NCBI GenBank assembly: GCA_016841725.1
Contig: JAENYP010000003.1
Location: forward strand, 1 to 64,000
DNA length: 64,000 nt
Direction: 5' to 3'
Source: Thermincola carboxydiphila
GTDB lineage: Bacteria > Bacillota > Thermincolia > Thermincolales > UBA2595
Numbering within the stretch: the first letter of the stretch is position 1; every line of letters begins with the position of its first letter. A program made the translations under genes and the position numbers. Under the pieces are notes generated by a model. It made no database searches. It had not been told where the DNA came from and was given only the letters and a program-made list of their open reading frames with translations. Below, one piece after another: positions 52,528 through 61,963 of this stretch.

Positions 52528-53865
52528 ATGATATATTTGGCATCTAACAAAGTCTTAATAATCGTTTACGATTTCCCTCCTTTTATCGGTGGCGGTGGAG
52601 TTATGCGGACAGTTAAATATACCAGGTATCTCAGGGAGTATGGATGGGAACCGGTGATCTTGACGGTCGGCCGCAGGGACTATTATATGCCTGATGAAGA
52701 CCTCAGCCGGGAATTGGAGGGTATTACAGTATACCGGAGTAAAGATTTTATGCGGTATATACGATATAAAGACCAGCCCACTCAGTTTACCGGTCCGGCA
52801 GAGATGTCACAAAGGCCTCTTAAGGCAAGGATAAAAAAATACCTGAAAAAGACTTTTATTAAAGATATCAAAAAGGGACTGAATTTTTTAAGAGATGAGT
52901 TTTTGTTTTTACCTGATGAGTCTTTTGCCTGGGCATTGACAGCCCTGCCGAAAGCTCTGAGCATAATTAACAAGGAACAAATAGATGTTATCTATAGTAC
53001 TTCACCGCCTCATACCCCTCATGTCATTGCAGGCATTGCGGCTTTCATGACCTCTAAACCGCATGTGATGGACTTTCGTGATGGTTGGAGCGATAACCCT
53101 ATTTTTAACGGCAAAACACCTTTTAGAAGGGGCATCAACAGGTATTTGGAAAAAAAGACAGTTCTGAAGGCTGCTGCAGTTATAACTACTACAAAGAGTC
53201 TTTCGGAAAATATCGCTGAAAAGTACAGTTTAGACCACAAGGTAACCACAATATTTAACGGATATGATGAAAATTCTTTTACCGGCATAAATACAGCAGT
53301 AGAGCCTGATTTCCTCACATTCAGCTATGTTGGGGGTATCGGACGGTCCAGGCCTTTGGGGTTTCTGCTCAAAGCATTGGAAGGTGCCACTCTGCCCAAA
53401 GATAAAGTCAGGTTTAACTTTGTCGGTTTTGTTGATGAAGATGAAACCGAAAAAGTGTTTTTATCTCCGTTAAAGTCGGTATTTAGTATAAGCGGTCCGG
53501 TTTCTCACCACAGGGCACTTGGTTACATGACGGCATCAGATATACTGATGGTCATTCTATATCCTGAAGAAGATGGGTTAAAGGTTATACCGGGTAAGGT
53601 TTTCGAATATATCAGGGCAGGCAGGCCGATTCTTGCTCTGGCACCTCCTGAAGGAGAACTTGGGAAGATGATTGTAAAGTACCGGTTGGGTTTTGTTGTC
53701 CCACCCAGGGATATTACAAAAATAAAGGAAACTCTGGAAAAAATATATACATTGTGGCGGGACGGTCAGTTGGATACCTGTGTTTCAGATAAAATCAGAT
53801 TTGGTTTTGACCGGAGGAGACTTACCGGGGACCTTGCCCGGGTGTTTGACAAGGTGAACGGTTGA
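52528..53865 (+). CDS. GT4-like glycosyltransferase
   Basis: A 445-residue GT-B protein that opens KVLIIVYDFPPFIGGGGVMRTVKYTRYL with DVIYSTSPPHTPHVIAGIAA and VMDFRDGWSDNPIF, features of the group of transferases using a glycine-rich PPxxGGGG loop. The C-terminal half has SYVGGIGRSRPLGFLLKAL, FNFVGFVDEDE and KVIPGKVFEYIRAGRPILAL, where a KxFEY motif replaces the standard EX7E. The start is ATG at 52528 with AAGGA upstream; a TTG at 52537 is also possible. Confidence 0.78.
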   Translation: MIYLASNKVLIIVYDFPPFIGGGGVMRTVKYTRYLREYGWEPVILTVGRRDYYMPDEDLSRELEGITVYRSKDFMRYIRYKDQPTQFTGPAEMSQRPLKARIKKYLKKTFIKDIKKGLNFLRDEFLFLPDESFAWALTALPKALSIINKEQIDVIYSTSPPHTPHVIAGIAAFMTSKPHVMDFRDGWSDNPIFNGKTPFRRGINRYLEKKTVLKAAAVITTTKSLSENIAEKYSLDHKVTTIFNGYDENSFTGINTAVEPDFLTFSYVGGIGRSRPLGFLLKALEGATLPKDKVRFNFVGFVDEDETEKVFLSPLKSVFSISGPVSHHRALGYMTASDILMVILYPEEDGLKVIPGKVFEYIRAGRPILALAPPEGELGKMIVKYRLGFVVPPRDITKIKETLEKIYTLWRDGQLDTCVSDKIRFGFDRRRLTGDLARVFDKVNG

Positions 53866-53909
53866 AACAGGGAATGTTTTTATTGTTATATTGTTAAGAG
53901 GTGAACGGG

Positions 53910-54809
53910 GTGAATGCTAACCGGTCTTTAGTATATGTCATAATTCTTAACTGGAATGGCTGGCGGGATACCCTGGAATGTCTTACTTCCTGCCAAAAGA
54001 TAATTTACCCCAATTATCGTGTCCTGGTAGTTGATAATGGCTCCACTGACGGTTCTGAAGCAGTTATCCGTGAGAGGTTTCCGGATGTTGAAATGCTGCA
54101 GACAGGTGAAAACCTGGGATTTGCCGGTGGATGTAATTCCGGCATCAGATATGCCCTTGACAGACAGGCCAGGTATATATGGCTGCTTAACAATGATACC
54201 GTTGTTGAACCAAATGCACTTCAGGCTCTAGTAAGTATTATGGAAGCAGATGAATCGATAGGCATGACAGGATCCAAAATTCTTTATCATGACAGTCCTG
54301 AGGTAATCTGGTTTGCCGGTGGGATTATTGACTGGCAGAAGGGTGATACCGGACATACCGGTCAGGGAGAAACTGACAGAGGTCAATACGATCATGTCAG
54401 GGAGGTTGACTATATTACCGGATGCAGTCTGATGGCAGGCAGGGGAATGATAGAGGAAGTTGGATTGATGGATGAGCAGTTTTTCCTTTACTTTGAGGAA
54501 ACCGATTGGTGCTTAAGGGCAGGAAAGCTGGGTTATAAATCTGTTTATGTACCAGAGTCGGTTATATATCATAAGGAGTCGGCCACAACCGGCTCAAGGT
54601 CCCCTTTATACTACTATTATTTTGTACGTAACCGGCTAGTGTTTTTAAAGATGCATAAAATGTTTCGGAACTGGCCGCTGCGGATTATTAAAGACCTGAA
54701 ACTGGTTTTGCGGATTTGTTTGCTGGAGGACAGGAAAAGACGTAAGCTTTCTGCATTAGTTAAAGCCTACAGCCATTTCCTCAAGTCTCAGACGGGAAAA
54801 CGGTTTTAA
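53910..54809 (+). CDS. GT2-family (rhamnosyltransferase-like) glycosyltransferase
   Basis: A 299-residue GT-A enzyme: YVIILNWNGWRDTLECLTSC start, VLVVDNGSTDGSEAVI, LGFAGGCNSGIRYALD, YIWLLNNDTVVEPNAL with the DxD-type site (about 92-107), ITGCSLMAGRGMIEEVGLMDE and YFEETDWCLRAGKLGYKSVY. This is the common rhamnosyl/galactosyl GT2 layout, and dTDP-rhamnose is made nearby, so rhamnosyl transfer is likely but inferred. GTG at 53910 fits the AGGTG ribosome site better than GTG at 53901. Confidence 0.83.
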   Translation: MNANRSLVYVIILNWNGWRDTLECLTSCQKIIYPNYRVLVVDNGSTDGSEAVIRERFPDVEMLQTGENLGFAGGCNSGIRYALDRQARYIWLLNNDTVVEPNALQALVSIMEADESIGMTGSKILYHDSPEVIWFAGGIIDWQKGDTGHTGQGETDRGQYDHVREVDYITGCSLMAGRGMIEEVGLMDEQFFLYFEETDWCLRAGKLGYKSVYVPESVIYHKESATTGSRSPLYYYYFVRNRLVFLKMHKMFRNWPLRIIKDLKLVLRICLLEDRKRRKLSALVKAYSHFLKSQTGKRF

Positions 54810-54825
54810 ACGGAGTGGAAACTAA

Positions 54826-56070
54826 TTGGACATATTAATTCTTATTCAGAATATACCTTATCCCGTCCACAGGGACGGAGCCAGCCTGCCCAACTATTAT
54901 CTGTTAAAGTCATTTAAAGATGCAGGATACCGGGTGACCCTTCTTGTGGTTGAAAAAAAGGAAAAAAACGCTGCCGTGCCTGAGGAAATCCGCAGGCTTT
55001 GTCACCGGGTGATTTCTCTGCCTTATTCTCCGGGCGGGGTTGGGGGATGGATTAAAAGGTTTATCGCGGCGGTGTTATTCAGGACTGAAGGCCCTATAAA
55101 ACAAAAGCTCATTAATAAACTGGTCTTTTTGTGGCACGGGACCGAAGAGGTGCAGTCAACTGTTGCACGAATCTTAGATGAAAATGATTATGACCTGATT
55201 CTGAATGAACTTTTTTACTGTATCTATGCTTACAGCTTTAGAATTCCTAAGGTTATTATCTGCAGGGACAACCTAACCCTGCTTTTTACCCGAATTGGAG
55301 CTGCAGAAAAAAGTCTCAGGGGGAATTTTTATCATTTTCTAAAAAAAATCCTGGCACGAAATTATGAAAAGTTTTATTACCCCAAGTATGACCGGTGTGT
55401 TTTTGTTTCAGAGAATGATGCGGCATTTGCCCGTCAGCTTACGGGAGGAAACAATTTTACCGTGATTACCAACGGGGTTGATTTGACAAAATTTACCCCA
55501 AACAGGTCAAAAATAAATCCCTTCGACATTGTTTTTACCGGAGTTATGGACTATCCCCCCAACATCGATGCTGCCCGGTATTTTGCCGGGGAGATTCTGC
55601 CAAGGGTGAAAAAGGCGATACCACGGGCGCGGTTTTTGATTGTAGGCCGGAATCCGGTCCGGGCGGTTCGCGAACTGGCTGACGGAGATAACGTAATTGT
55701 AACCGGTGAAGTAGAAGACATCAGGGAATTTGTCTGGCAGGCCGCTGTTTACGCCTGCCCGCTGAGGACGGGTACAGGGGTGAAAAATAAGATTCTGGAA
55801 GCCATGGCAATGGGTAAGGCAATAGTCACAACGAGTATTGGCATAGAGGGGATTAATGTTATCCCTGAGGAACATGTTCTGCTGGCAGATACTCCTGCTG
55901 AATTTGCCTGCCACATAATAAACTTGTTTGGCAATTATGAAGAGAGAGAACGGCTTGAGGATGCCGCTTACAAGCAGGTAACCGGCATGTATAGCTGGGA
56001 AAATAACGGAAGACAGTACACTGAACTTATAGAGGACCTGGTGGAGTCGGCCAAGAAGTATAAGATATAA
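54826..56070 (+). CDS. GT4-family glycosyltransferase
   Basis: A 414-residue GT-B protein: ILILIQNIPYPVHRDGASLPNYYLLKSF start, DLILNELFYCIYAYSF, CVFVSENDAAFARQL, VITNGVDLTKFTP, DIVFTGVMDYPPNIDAARYFAGEILP and CPLRTGTGVKNKILEAMAMGKAIVTTSIGIEGI. The RTGTGVKNKILEAMA motif is characteristic of a GT4 branch that lacks the first glutamate of EX7E. Start TTG at 54826 with GGAG upstream. Downstream is a membrane ligase/polymerase gene. Confidence 0.82.
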   Translation: MDILILIQNIPYPVHRDGASLPNYYLLKSFKDAGYRVTLLVVEKKEKNAAVPEEIRRLCHRVISLPYSPGGVGGWIKRFIAAVLFRTEGPIKQKLINKLVFLWHGTEEVQSTVARILDENDYDLILNELFYCIYAYSFRIPKVIICRDNLTLLFTRIGAAEKSLRGNFYHFLKKILARNYEKFYYPKYDRCVFVSENDAAFARQLTGGNNFTVITNGVDLTKFTPNRSKINPFDIVFTGVMDYPPNIDAARYFAGEILPRVKKAIPRARFLIVGRNPVRAVRELADGDNVIVTGEVEDIREFVWQAAVYACPLRTGTGVKNKILEAMAMGKAIVTTSIGIEGINVIPEEHVLLADTPAEFACHIINLFGNYEERERLEDAAYKQVTGMYSWENNGRQYTELIEDLVESAKKYKI

Positions 56071-56114
56071 AGTATGAAGAAACAGATACTTTGACGGGAG
56101 TTTAGACTACAATT

Positions 56115-57398
56115 ATGTTTATTGTTTACTTTATCATTTTAGGGATGTCATTTATCATACCGAGAGCCGGGACCAAGATATCCGGTGTTCCGTTAACTGT
56201 GCCCAATATTTTATTTGGCATGCTGCTTCTGTGGTGGTTAGTTAGTTCGGTACGCCGCCACAAGCCGCTTATTACCCGGTTTGAATCCGTTTATTTATTG
56301 TATCTGGCAGCAGTAATCCCTCTGCTGTGGCTGATTAATTTCGAGGGCCAGTGGGTGGCTGCCTTCAAGATGACTGTGCCGGTATTTGTACCTTTTGCCG
56401 TATATTTTTGGATGTTTCCGGTGACCAGGGCCCTGGTAAACAGTGAGGAAAAGCTGGATAACCTGATGTGGCTGATAATTGTTTCAACCATAGCAGTTTG
56501 TTTTTATGGACTGCTGCAGAAGTTTTTTGGACATTACAGGGTGATGATTCCCGGCATAACCATATCATATGCCGATTCATTGATACCTAATGTGTTTTCC
56601 TTTAAAAGCAATAGCTGGGGAAGCCTTCTCAAAATAACTTCAACCTTCCAGAATGGCAATATTTTTGGCACATTCCTGACCATGGTTACTCCCATAATTT
56701 GGGCGGCAACTTTTTTTGGCAGAACCCGAAAGATGAAATTTGCCGGTATCATTGCGGCAGTATCAATTTTTACTATTATGCCTTTCACCCTTGCCCGCAG
56801 TGTGTTTTTTGGCACTTTTCTGGGCAGCGGGCTGATGATTCTGGTTCTCCGTTCCTGGTCCCAGCGTTTCCTGGTTGCCGGCTGTCTCCTGTACAGTTTT
56901 CTCCTGACTTTTTTGGACAAGTTTATTTTTGCCCGGATGATTCTCAGCTTTTTCGACCCAAGCCTGGGGGGCCGTACTGAGGGTTTCGAACGGCTCATTC
57001 CGATGCTGTCAGGTAAGGGAATTCTCTTTGGTGTCGGGGCCTGGCAACACTGGCAGGAAGTTAAGGAATTCTGGTTATTTGCCTCGGAAAACTTTTATCT
57101 GACCCTTTATACATGGTCAGGAGCGATTGGTTTAATACTCTTTTTTGCCATTATAAGCCCGGTTTTATTCAAACTGGGTCATACACTGCTAAACGCCTGG
57201 CACCGGTATGAACTGCCTCTCCATGGGTATGGCAAAGGAATTTTCATTTCGCTTGCTGCATACCTGATTCAGGGGCTGATAGAAGGAGCCATGAGCAGCC
57301 CGCCCACAGGGATGAATTTCTGGTTTTTGGTGGGGTTGGCGGCAGCAGTTCAGAAGATGCTGGAAGGTGAGCGAGTGCTGTATAGGTATCGTTATTAA
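56115..57398 (+). CDS. O-antigen ligase/polymerase-like membrane protein (third, no TPR)
   Basis: A 427-residue integral membrane protein with about ten hydrophobic segments and the WaaL/Wzy-type loop: SWGSLLKITSTFQNGNIFGTFLTM, LARSVFFGTFLG, ARMILSFFDPSLGGRTEGFERLIPML and GVGAWQHWQEVKEFWLFASENFYLTLYTWSGAIGL (in parts). It lacks the C-terminal TPR region of the two larger relatives. It may be a polymerase (Wzy) for a repeat-unit glycan, which would then need a Wzx flippase not visible in this window, or another ligase. Confidence 0.75.
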   Translation: MFIVYFIILGMSFIIPRAGTKISGVPLTVPNILFGMLLLWWLVSSVRRHKPLITRFESVYLLYLAAVIPLLWLINFEGQWVAAFKMTVPVFVPFAVYFWMFPVTRALVNSEEKLDNLMWLIIVSTIAVCFYGLLQKFFGHYRVMIPGITISYADSLIPNVFSFKSNSWGSLLKITSTFQNGNIFGTFLTMVTPIIWAATFFGRTRKMKFAGIIAAVSIFTIMPFTLARSVFFGTFLGSGLMILVLRSWSQRFLVAGCLLYSFLLTFLDKFIFARMILSFFDPSLGGRTEGFERLIPMLSGKGILFGVGAWQHWQEVKEFWLFASENFYLTLYTWSGAIGLILFFAIISPVLFKLGHTLLNAWHRYELPLHGYGKGIFISLAAYLIQGLIEGAMSSPPTGMNFWFLVGLAAAVQKMLEGERVLYRYRY

Positions 57399-57419
57399 AA
57401 GATCCACGGAGGATTATAT

Positions 57420-58190
57420 ATGACCAGACTTCCAAGGCGCCTATTTCACTTGTATAAGAACAGAAGGTTCCATCTACGGGGGACTTGTCCTGTATGCGGG
57501 AGATACTCTGCTTTTATCTGTAAAGACCCTCAAAGCCTAAGGGGAGATTTATTCTGTTTTTTTTGCAGAAGTTCCTCCAGAAACCGTCATATTGCTAAAA
57601 TACTTGCCCAATCTATCCTTCCGGGAGCTAAATCAATTAAAGAGGCAGTTAAAGATTCGGGTGTCCGTATATACAATACAAATGCCTGTGGCAGTATTCA
57701 CCGGGCTTTAGCTGATAGTGGTTATTATTTATGCTCTGAATATCTTCCTGAAATCCCTTTTGGGACTATTGATGAAAGGGGAATCTGGTCCGAGGACTTG
57801 CAAAACCTGTCTTTTGGGAGTGATAATTTTGACTATATAATTACTGAGGACGTCTTGGAACATGTTAGGGATTACCGAAAGGCATTTACTGAAATAAAGC
57901 GTGTCCTGAAATCAGGTGGTAAGCATGTCTTTACCCTGCCATTGAATATTTGTAAGAATACTGCACGGAGGGTTGACATATCGCGGGGAAATGACATTCA
58001 TGTTTTGCCGCCGGTTTATCATGAAGACCCACTAAATGATGAAGGGGCGCTAGTTTACACTGACTTTGGCCGTGACATGCTGGATGAACTTGAAGGCATG
58101 AAAATGCCGACCCAAATACGTTTTTCCGAATATGAGGACAAATTCAGTGGAATTTTTAACAGCATGGTGCTGATATCAACGAAACAATAA
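57420..58190 (+). CDS. Methyltransferase with N-terminal zinc-finger-like motif
   Basis: A 256-residue protein. Residues 23-49 hold a four-cysteine cluster (C23-x2-C26 and C46-x2-C49, in GTCPVCGRYS and FCFFCRSSSRNRH), likely binding zinc. The rest is a class I methyltransferase: VRIYNTNACGSIHRALAD in motif I position, YLCSEYLPEIPFG, DNFDYIITEDVLEHVRDYRKAF and KRVLKSGGKHVFTLPL. Similar zinc-finger methyltransferases occur with glycosyltransferases. GGAGG precedes the ATG. Substrate unknown. Confidence 0.75.
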   Translation: MTRLPRRLFHLYKNRRFHLRGTCPVCGRYSAFICKDPQSLRGDLFCFFCRSSSRNRHIAKILAQSILPGAKSIKEAVKDSGVRIYNTNACGSIHRALADSGYYLCSEYLPEIPFGTIDERGIWSEDLQNLSFGSDNFDYIITEDVLEHVRDYRKAFTEIKRVLKSGGKHVFTLPLNICKNTARRVDISRGNDIHVLPPVYHEDPLNDEGALVYTDFGRDMLDELEGMKMPTQIRFSEYEDKFSGIFNSMVLISTKQ

Positions 58191-58243
58191 TGCTATATAT
58201 AGTCAAACACGAATTATAAAACCTTTAGTAGCAAGAGGTAAAA

Positions 58244-59431
58244 ATGAACATTCTTTTTTTGGAACAATACAGTAAAATAAGCGGGGGCCAATTATGCCTG
58301 CTGGAACTGATTGAAAGGCTAGACCGGCAGGAATTCAATCCGGTTGTGGCTGTCCCGGAGAAAGGTGAATTAACGGAGCGGCTTCACAGCATAGGAGTGG
58401 AAAACCTGGAGGTGCCTGTGGGAGGCTATTCCTCAGGGAAGAAAAGCCTTTGGGATATGCTGAATTACTTTCTTAGGAGTATAATCCTGGTGCCTCTGAT
58501 TTTACGGATAGTCAAGGCTCATAATATTGACCTGGTTTATGCCAATGCTCCCAGGACTTTCCCATGGGGTACTGCTGCTGCCCGGTTGGCTGGTGTTCCC
58601 GTGGTCTGGCATGTGCACAGTATGTTGGGGCGCAGGCTCGAAAAAAGGCTTACCCGTTCCCTGCTGAGACTTAAACCGGCGCGGATTATTACAGTTTCCC
58701 GGGCTGTAGCCGCATCATTCCTGGACAGAGAGTCAGACCCGGAAGCAGATATTGTATATAACGGGGCAGATCTCGCCAGGTTTAATCCGGAGCGGGACGG
58801 GACTGAGTTCAGGAAGGAATTTCCCGTAGCCCCAGACATGCCGTTGATAGGGATCATCGGCCAGGTATCTGAGTGGAAAGGACATGAAACCTTTATCAGG
58901 GCCGCCGGTGAAGTTGTAAAAAAGTTTCCCGGGGCCAGGTTCATGATTATAGGAGCCCCTTTGTACGACGGTGTAAAAGGGGAGCGGTTTATTGACTATC
59001 TGAAAAGCCTGATTGGGGAACTGGGTCTTGAAAACAATGTCATTTTCACTGGGCCGCGGCAGGATATCCCACAGATAATGAATGCCTTGAATATCATAGT
59101 CCTGGCGTCAAAGGAGCCTGACCCGTGCCCGAGAGTTGTCATGGAAGGGCTGGCCTCAGGCAGGCCGGTAATTGCCACTGCCCATGGGGGCGCCCCGGAG
59201 ATAATTAATCCCGGTATTGACGGGCTGTTGTTTGCCCCTGGGGACTATCAAGAACTTGCCAATAAAATAGTTCAATTAATCGAGCAGCCGGACATGGCGG
59301 AGTCAATTGGGAAAAAGGCCAGAGAAAAGGCTGAGAACAGATTCAATATTGAAAACTACTCAGGGCAGCTGATAAAGATTTTACGGGAAGCAGCCAGTCC
59401 TGGTGTCAGGGGAGGGAAGCATCAGCTATGA
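58244..59431 (+). CDS. GT4-family glycosyltransferase
   Basis: A 395-residue GT-B protein: ILFLEQYSKISGGQLCLLELIERL start, DLVYANAPRTFPWGTAAARLAG, VVWHVHSMLGRRLEKR, ITVSRAVAASFL, IGIIGQVSEWKGHETFIRAAGEV, FMIIGAPLYDG and LASKEPDPCPRVVMEGLASGRPVIAT. The donor site and the EX7E-type glutamates are intact. It overlaps the next glycosyltransferase gene (ATGA). This part of the module is clearly more GC-rich than the methyltransferase block at 47.5-50.2 kb. Confidence 0.85.
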   Translation: MNILFLEQYSKISGGQLCLLELIERLDRQEFNPVVAVPEKGELTERLHSIGVENLEVPVGGYSSGKKSLWDMLNYFLRSIILVPLILRIVKAHNIDLVYANAPRTFPWGTAAARLAGVPVVWHVHSMLGRRLEKRLTRSLLRLKPARIITVSRAVAASFLDRESDPEADIVYNGADLARFNPERDGTEFRKEFPVAPDMPLIGIIGQVSEWKGHETFIRAAGEVVKKFPGARFMIIGAPLYDGVKGERFIDYLKSLIGELGLENNVIFTGPRQDIPQIMNALNIIVLASKEPDPCPRVVMEGLASGRPVIATAHGGAPEIINPGIDGLLFAPGDYQELANKIVQLIEQPDMAESIGKKAREKAENRFNIENYSGQLIKILREAASPGVRGGKHQL

Positions 59432-60534
59432 AAGTTGCCATAGTCCACGAATGGCTGGCCAACATGGGCGGTTCCGAAAAAGTTGTCCTGGCCTTTAAGG
59501 AGATATTCCCCGATGCCCCTATATATACCACTGTGTACAATCCGGATAAGGTTGACCCGGCCTTTCATAACATGGATATTCGGACCTCCTTTATCCAGAA
59601 ACTGCCGCGGGGCAGGACTGCCTACCAGTCTTACCTGCCGCTGATGCCTACTGCAGTTGAACAGTTTGACCTCAGCGGCTATGATGTGGTCCTCAGCAGC
59701 AGCCATGCAGTGGCTAAAGGTGTGCTTACAGGGGCCAATACCCTGCACATCACTTACTGCCATACACCCATGCGTTATGCCTGGGATTTCTACCATGAGT
59801 ACCTGAACGGGCCGGGGGTGGGCCGGGTCAAGAGAATGCTGATCCCCTGGCTGATGAACTATATCCGCATGTGGGACAGGCTTTCTGCTGACCGGGTTGA
59901 CTATTTCATTGCCAACTCCGGCAATGTGGCCGGGCGGATCAGGAAGCATTACCGCAGGGAAGCAGCGGTAATTTACCCGCCTGTGGATACTGAGTATTTT
60001 ACTCCTGCTGATGAAATCGGAGATTACTATTTCATTGTTTCCCGTTTGATACCTTACAAGAGGATTGACCTTGCCGTTGCAGCCTTCACCCGTTTGGGGT
60101 TACCCCTCAAAATAGCTGGAGACGGCCCGGAGCGGAAGAGGCTGGAGGAGATAGCCGGACCCAGTGTGGAGTTTCTGGGCCGGGTTTCTGATGCCGAAAT
60201 GAAGAAACTATATGCGGAGTGCAAGGCCTTCATTTTTCCCGGGGAAGAGGATTTTGGCATCACTCCGGTTGAGGCCCAGGCTGCCGGCCGGCCCGTGATT
60301 GCCTATGGCGCCGGCGGATGTCTGGAAACTGTCGTTTCCGGAGTAACCGGAGAGTTTTTTCAGTCCCAGACGGCAGATGCCCTGGCTGAGGTTGTCGCCG
60401 GGTTTGACCCGGGCAGATACCAAACCGGGTTAATCCGTCAGCATGCTCTCAGTTTTGACCGGGAATTATTTAAAAAACGCATTTATATTTTTGTTGAAAA
60501 TAGATACAGGGATTTCAAAAAGAATGGCAGATAG
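59428..60534 (+). CDS. GT4-family mannosyl/rhamnosyltransferase (WbaZ-like)
   Basis: A 368-residue GT-B protein: VAIVHEWLANMGGSEKVVLAFKEIFPDAPIYT start, DVVLSSSHAVAKGVL, ITYCHTPMRYAWDFYHEYL, YFIANSGNVAGRIRKHY, YPPVDTEYFTP, YFIVSRLIPYKRIDLAVAAF and FPGEEDFGITPVEAQAAGRPVIAYGAGG with intact EX7E. This outline, with HTPMRYAWD, matches WbaZ/WcaC-type mannosyltransferases. Start overlaps the previous stop and the initiating transferase follows, so it may add the second sugar. Confidence 0.85.
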   Translation: MKVAIVHEWLANMGGSEKVVLAFKEIFPDAPIYTTVYNPDKVDPAFHNMDIRTSFIQKLPRGRTAYQSYLPLMPTAVEQFDLSGYDVVLSSSHAVAKGVLTGANTLHITYCHTPMRYAWDFYHEYLNGPGVGRVKRMLIPWLMNYIRMWDRLSADRVDYFIANSGNVAGRIRKHYRREAAVIYPPVDTEYFTPADEIGDYYFIVSRLIPYKRIDLAVAAFTRLGLPLKIAGDGPERKRLEEIAGPSVEFLGRVSDAEMKKLYAECKAFIFPGEEDFGITPVEAQAAGRPVIAYGAGGCLETVVSGVTGEFFQSQTADALAEVVAGFDPGRYQTGLIRQHALSFDRELFKKRIYIFVENRYRDFKKNGR

Positions 60535-60555
60535 TTGTTTTTGGGGGAGATAGCT

Positions 60556-61947
60556 TTGCTTAAAAAGTACCAGCGGTTTTTCAACCTGATAATATTTGCC
60601 CTTGACGGGCTTGTGCTGACAATATCATATTTTGCCGCTTATGTCTTTAAGTGGGGATTTTACCCGATCAGCCAGATGGACTACCTGTACCTTAAAGCTC
60701 CCTTGTGGATGATTCCCCTGGTGCTCACCGTATACTTCTTTATGGAAGTATATTCACCCATGCGGAGCCGGATGCTCCGTAAGGAAATGCTGCTGGTCAT
60801 GCGGTCTCATGCAGTAGGGATGATACTTATTTATGGCCTGCTTTACCTGACCAAAATGTACATTTACTCCCGGGTAGTGCTGTTTACCTTTGGGGTTATT
60901 TCACTGGCGCTGATACTCATGGACCGTTTCATCATGCGCCGGGTGCTCCGTTACCTGCGTTCCATCGGCTATAACCAGAAACATTTGCTGATTGTGGGAG
61001 CAGGCACGGTGGGGCTGGAATTTGCCCAAAAGGCCATGGTCAACAAAGAATTTGGCTACAATGTAGTGGGGTTTTTGGATGACGATAGGGATAAGAAGGG
61101 CAGTGAGGTCCTCAACCGAAAGGTTTTGGGGGACTGCACCATACTGCCGGAACTGCTTGCTTCCAAGAGCGTGGATGAGGTTATTATTGCTTTGCCCCTG
61201 AGCGCTTATCAAAAATACCATGGCATTGTGAATGTGTGTGAAAAAGCAGGAGTAAGGGTGCGCATTATCCCGGACTACTTCGACTATCTCCCGGGGCGGC
61301 CCAAGGTGGAGGAATTTGATGAAATCCCCCTGCTCAATATCCGCCATGTCCCCCTGGATGACCCCTTTAACAGGTTTATTAAAAGACTGTTTGATGTTGT
61401 GGTTTCTCTGACGGCAACAATAATTACCCTGCCGCTGATGGTTATCATAACAGCCGGGGTTACCCTGACCTCCCGCGGTCCTATCCTTTTTAAACAGGAA
61501 CGGGTTGGGCTGAACAACAGGCCCTTCAATATGTACAAATTTCGCTCCATGCGTGTTGCTGGGGATTCATCCTCAGATACCGGATGGACGACTGCAGATG
61601 ACCCGCGCAAGACCTGGTTCGGGGCCTTCATCCGGAAAACCAGCCTTGATGAACTGCCACAGTTTTTTAATGTCCTGCTGGGTGACATGAGTGTGGTCGG
61701 GCCAAGGCCTGAACGCCCGTTTTTCGTGGAACAGTTCAAAGAGGAAATTCCCAAATACATGGTTAAACACCAGGTCAAGCCGGGTATCACCGGATGGGCC
61801 CAGGTCAATGGCTGGCGGGGGGATACCTCGATAGAAAAACGCATTGAGTGTGATATCTATTACATCGAAAACTGGGACTTATTGTTTGATGTAAAGATAA
61901 TGCTGTTAACTATTATAAAGGGCCTGATAAACAGAAATGCATACTAG
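60556..61947 (+). CDS. Undecaprenyl-phosphate sugar-1-phosphate transferase (initiating enzyme 2)
   Basis: A 463-residue WcaJ-type enzyme: four N-terminal membrane segments (about 10-125), a Rossmann-like middle domain (HLLIVGAGTVGLEFAQKAM, about 148-166), a fifth membrane helix and the catalytic domain with FKQERVGLNNRPFNMYKFRSM, KTSLDELPQFFNVLLGDMSVVGPRPERPFF and VKPGITGWAQVNGWRGDTS. The GWAQVNGWRGDT form is common in glucose- or galactose-1-phosphate transferases. TTG at 60556 follows GGGGGAGA at normal spacing. It would start the second glycan, separate from the one begun by the enzyme at 15919. Confidence 0.88.
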   Translation: MLKKYQRFFNLIIFALDGLVLTISYFAAYVFKWGFYPISQMDYLYLKAPLWMIPLVLTVYFFMEVYSPMRSRMLRKEMLLVMRSHAVGMILIYGLLYLTKMYIYSRVVLFTFGVISLALILMDRFIMRRVLRYLRSIGYNQKHLLIVGAGTVGLEFAQKAMVNKEFGYNVVGFLDDDRDKKGSEVLNRKVLGDCTILPELLASKSVDEVIIALPLSAYQKYHGIVNVCEKAGVRVRIIPDYFDYLPGRPKVEEFDEIPLLNIRHVPLDDPFNRFIKRLFDVVVSLTATIITLPLMVIITAGVTLTSRGPILFKQERVGLNNRPFNMYKFRSMRVAGDSSSDTGWTTADDPRKTWFGAFIRKTSLDELPQFFNVLLGDMSVVGPRPERPFFVEQFKEEIPKYMVKHQVKPGITGWAQVNGWRGDTSIEKRIECDIYYIENWDLLFDVKIMLLTIIKGLINRNAY

Positions 61948-61963
61948 AGCCCTGCAAACCACC

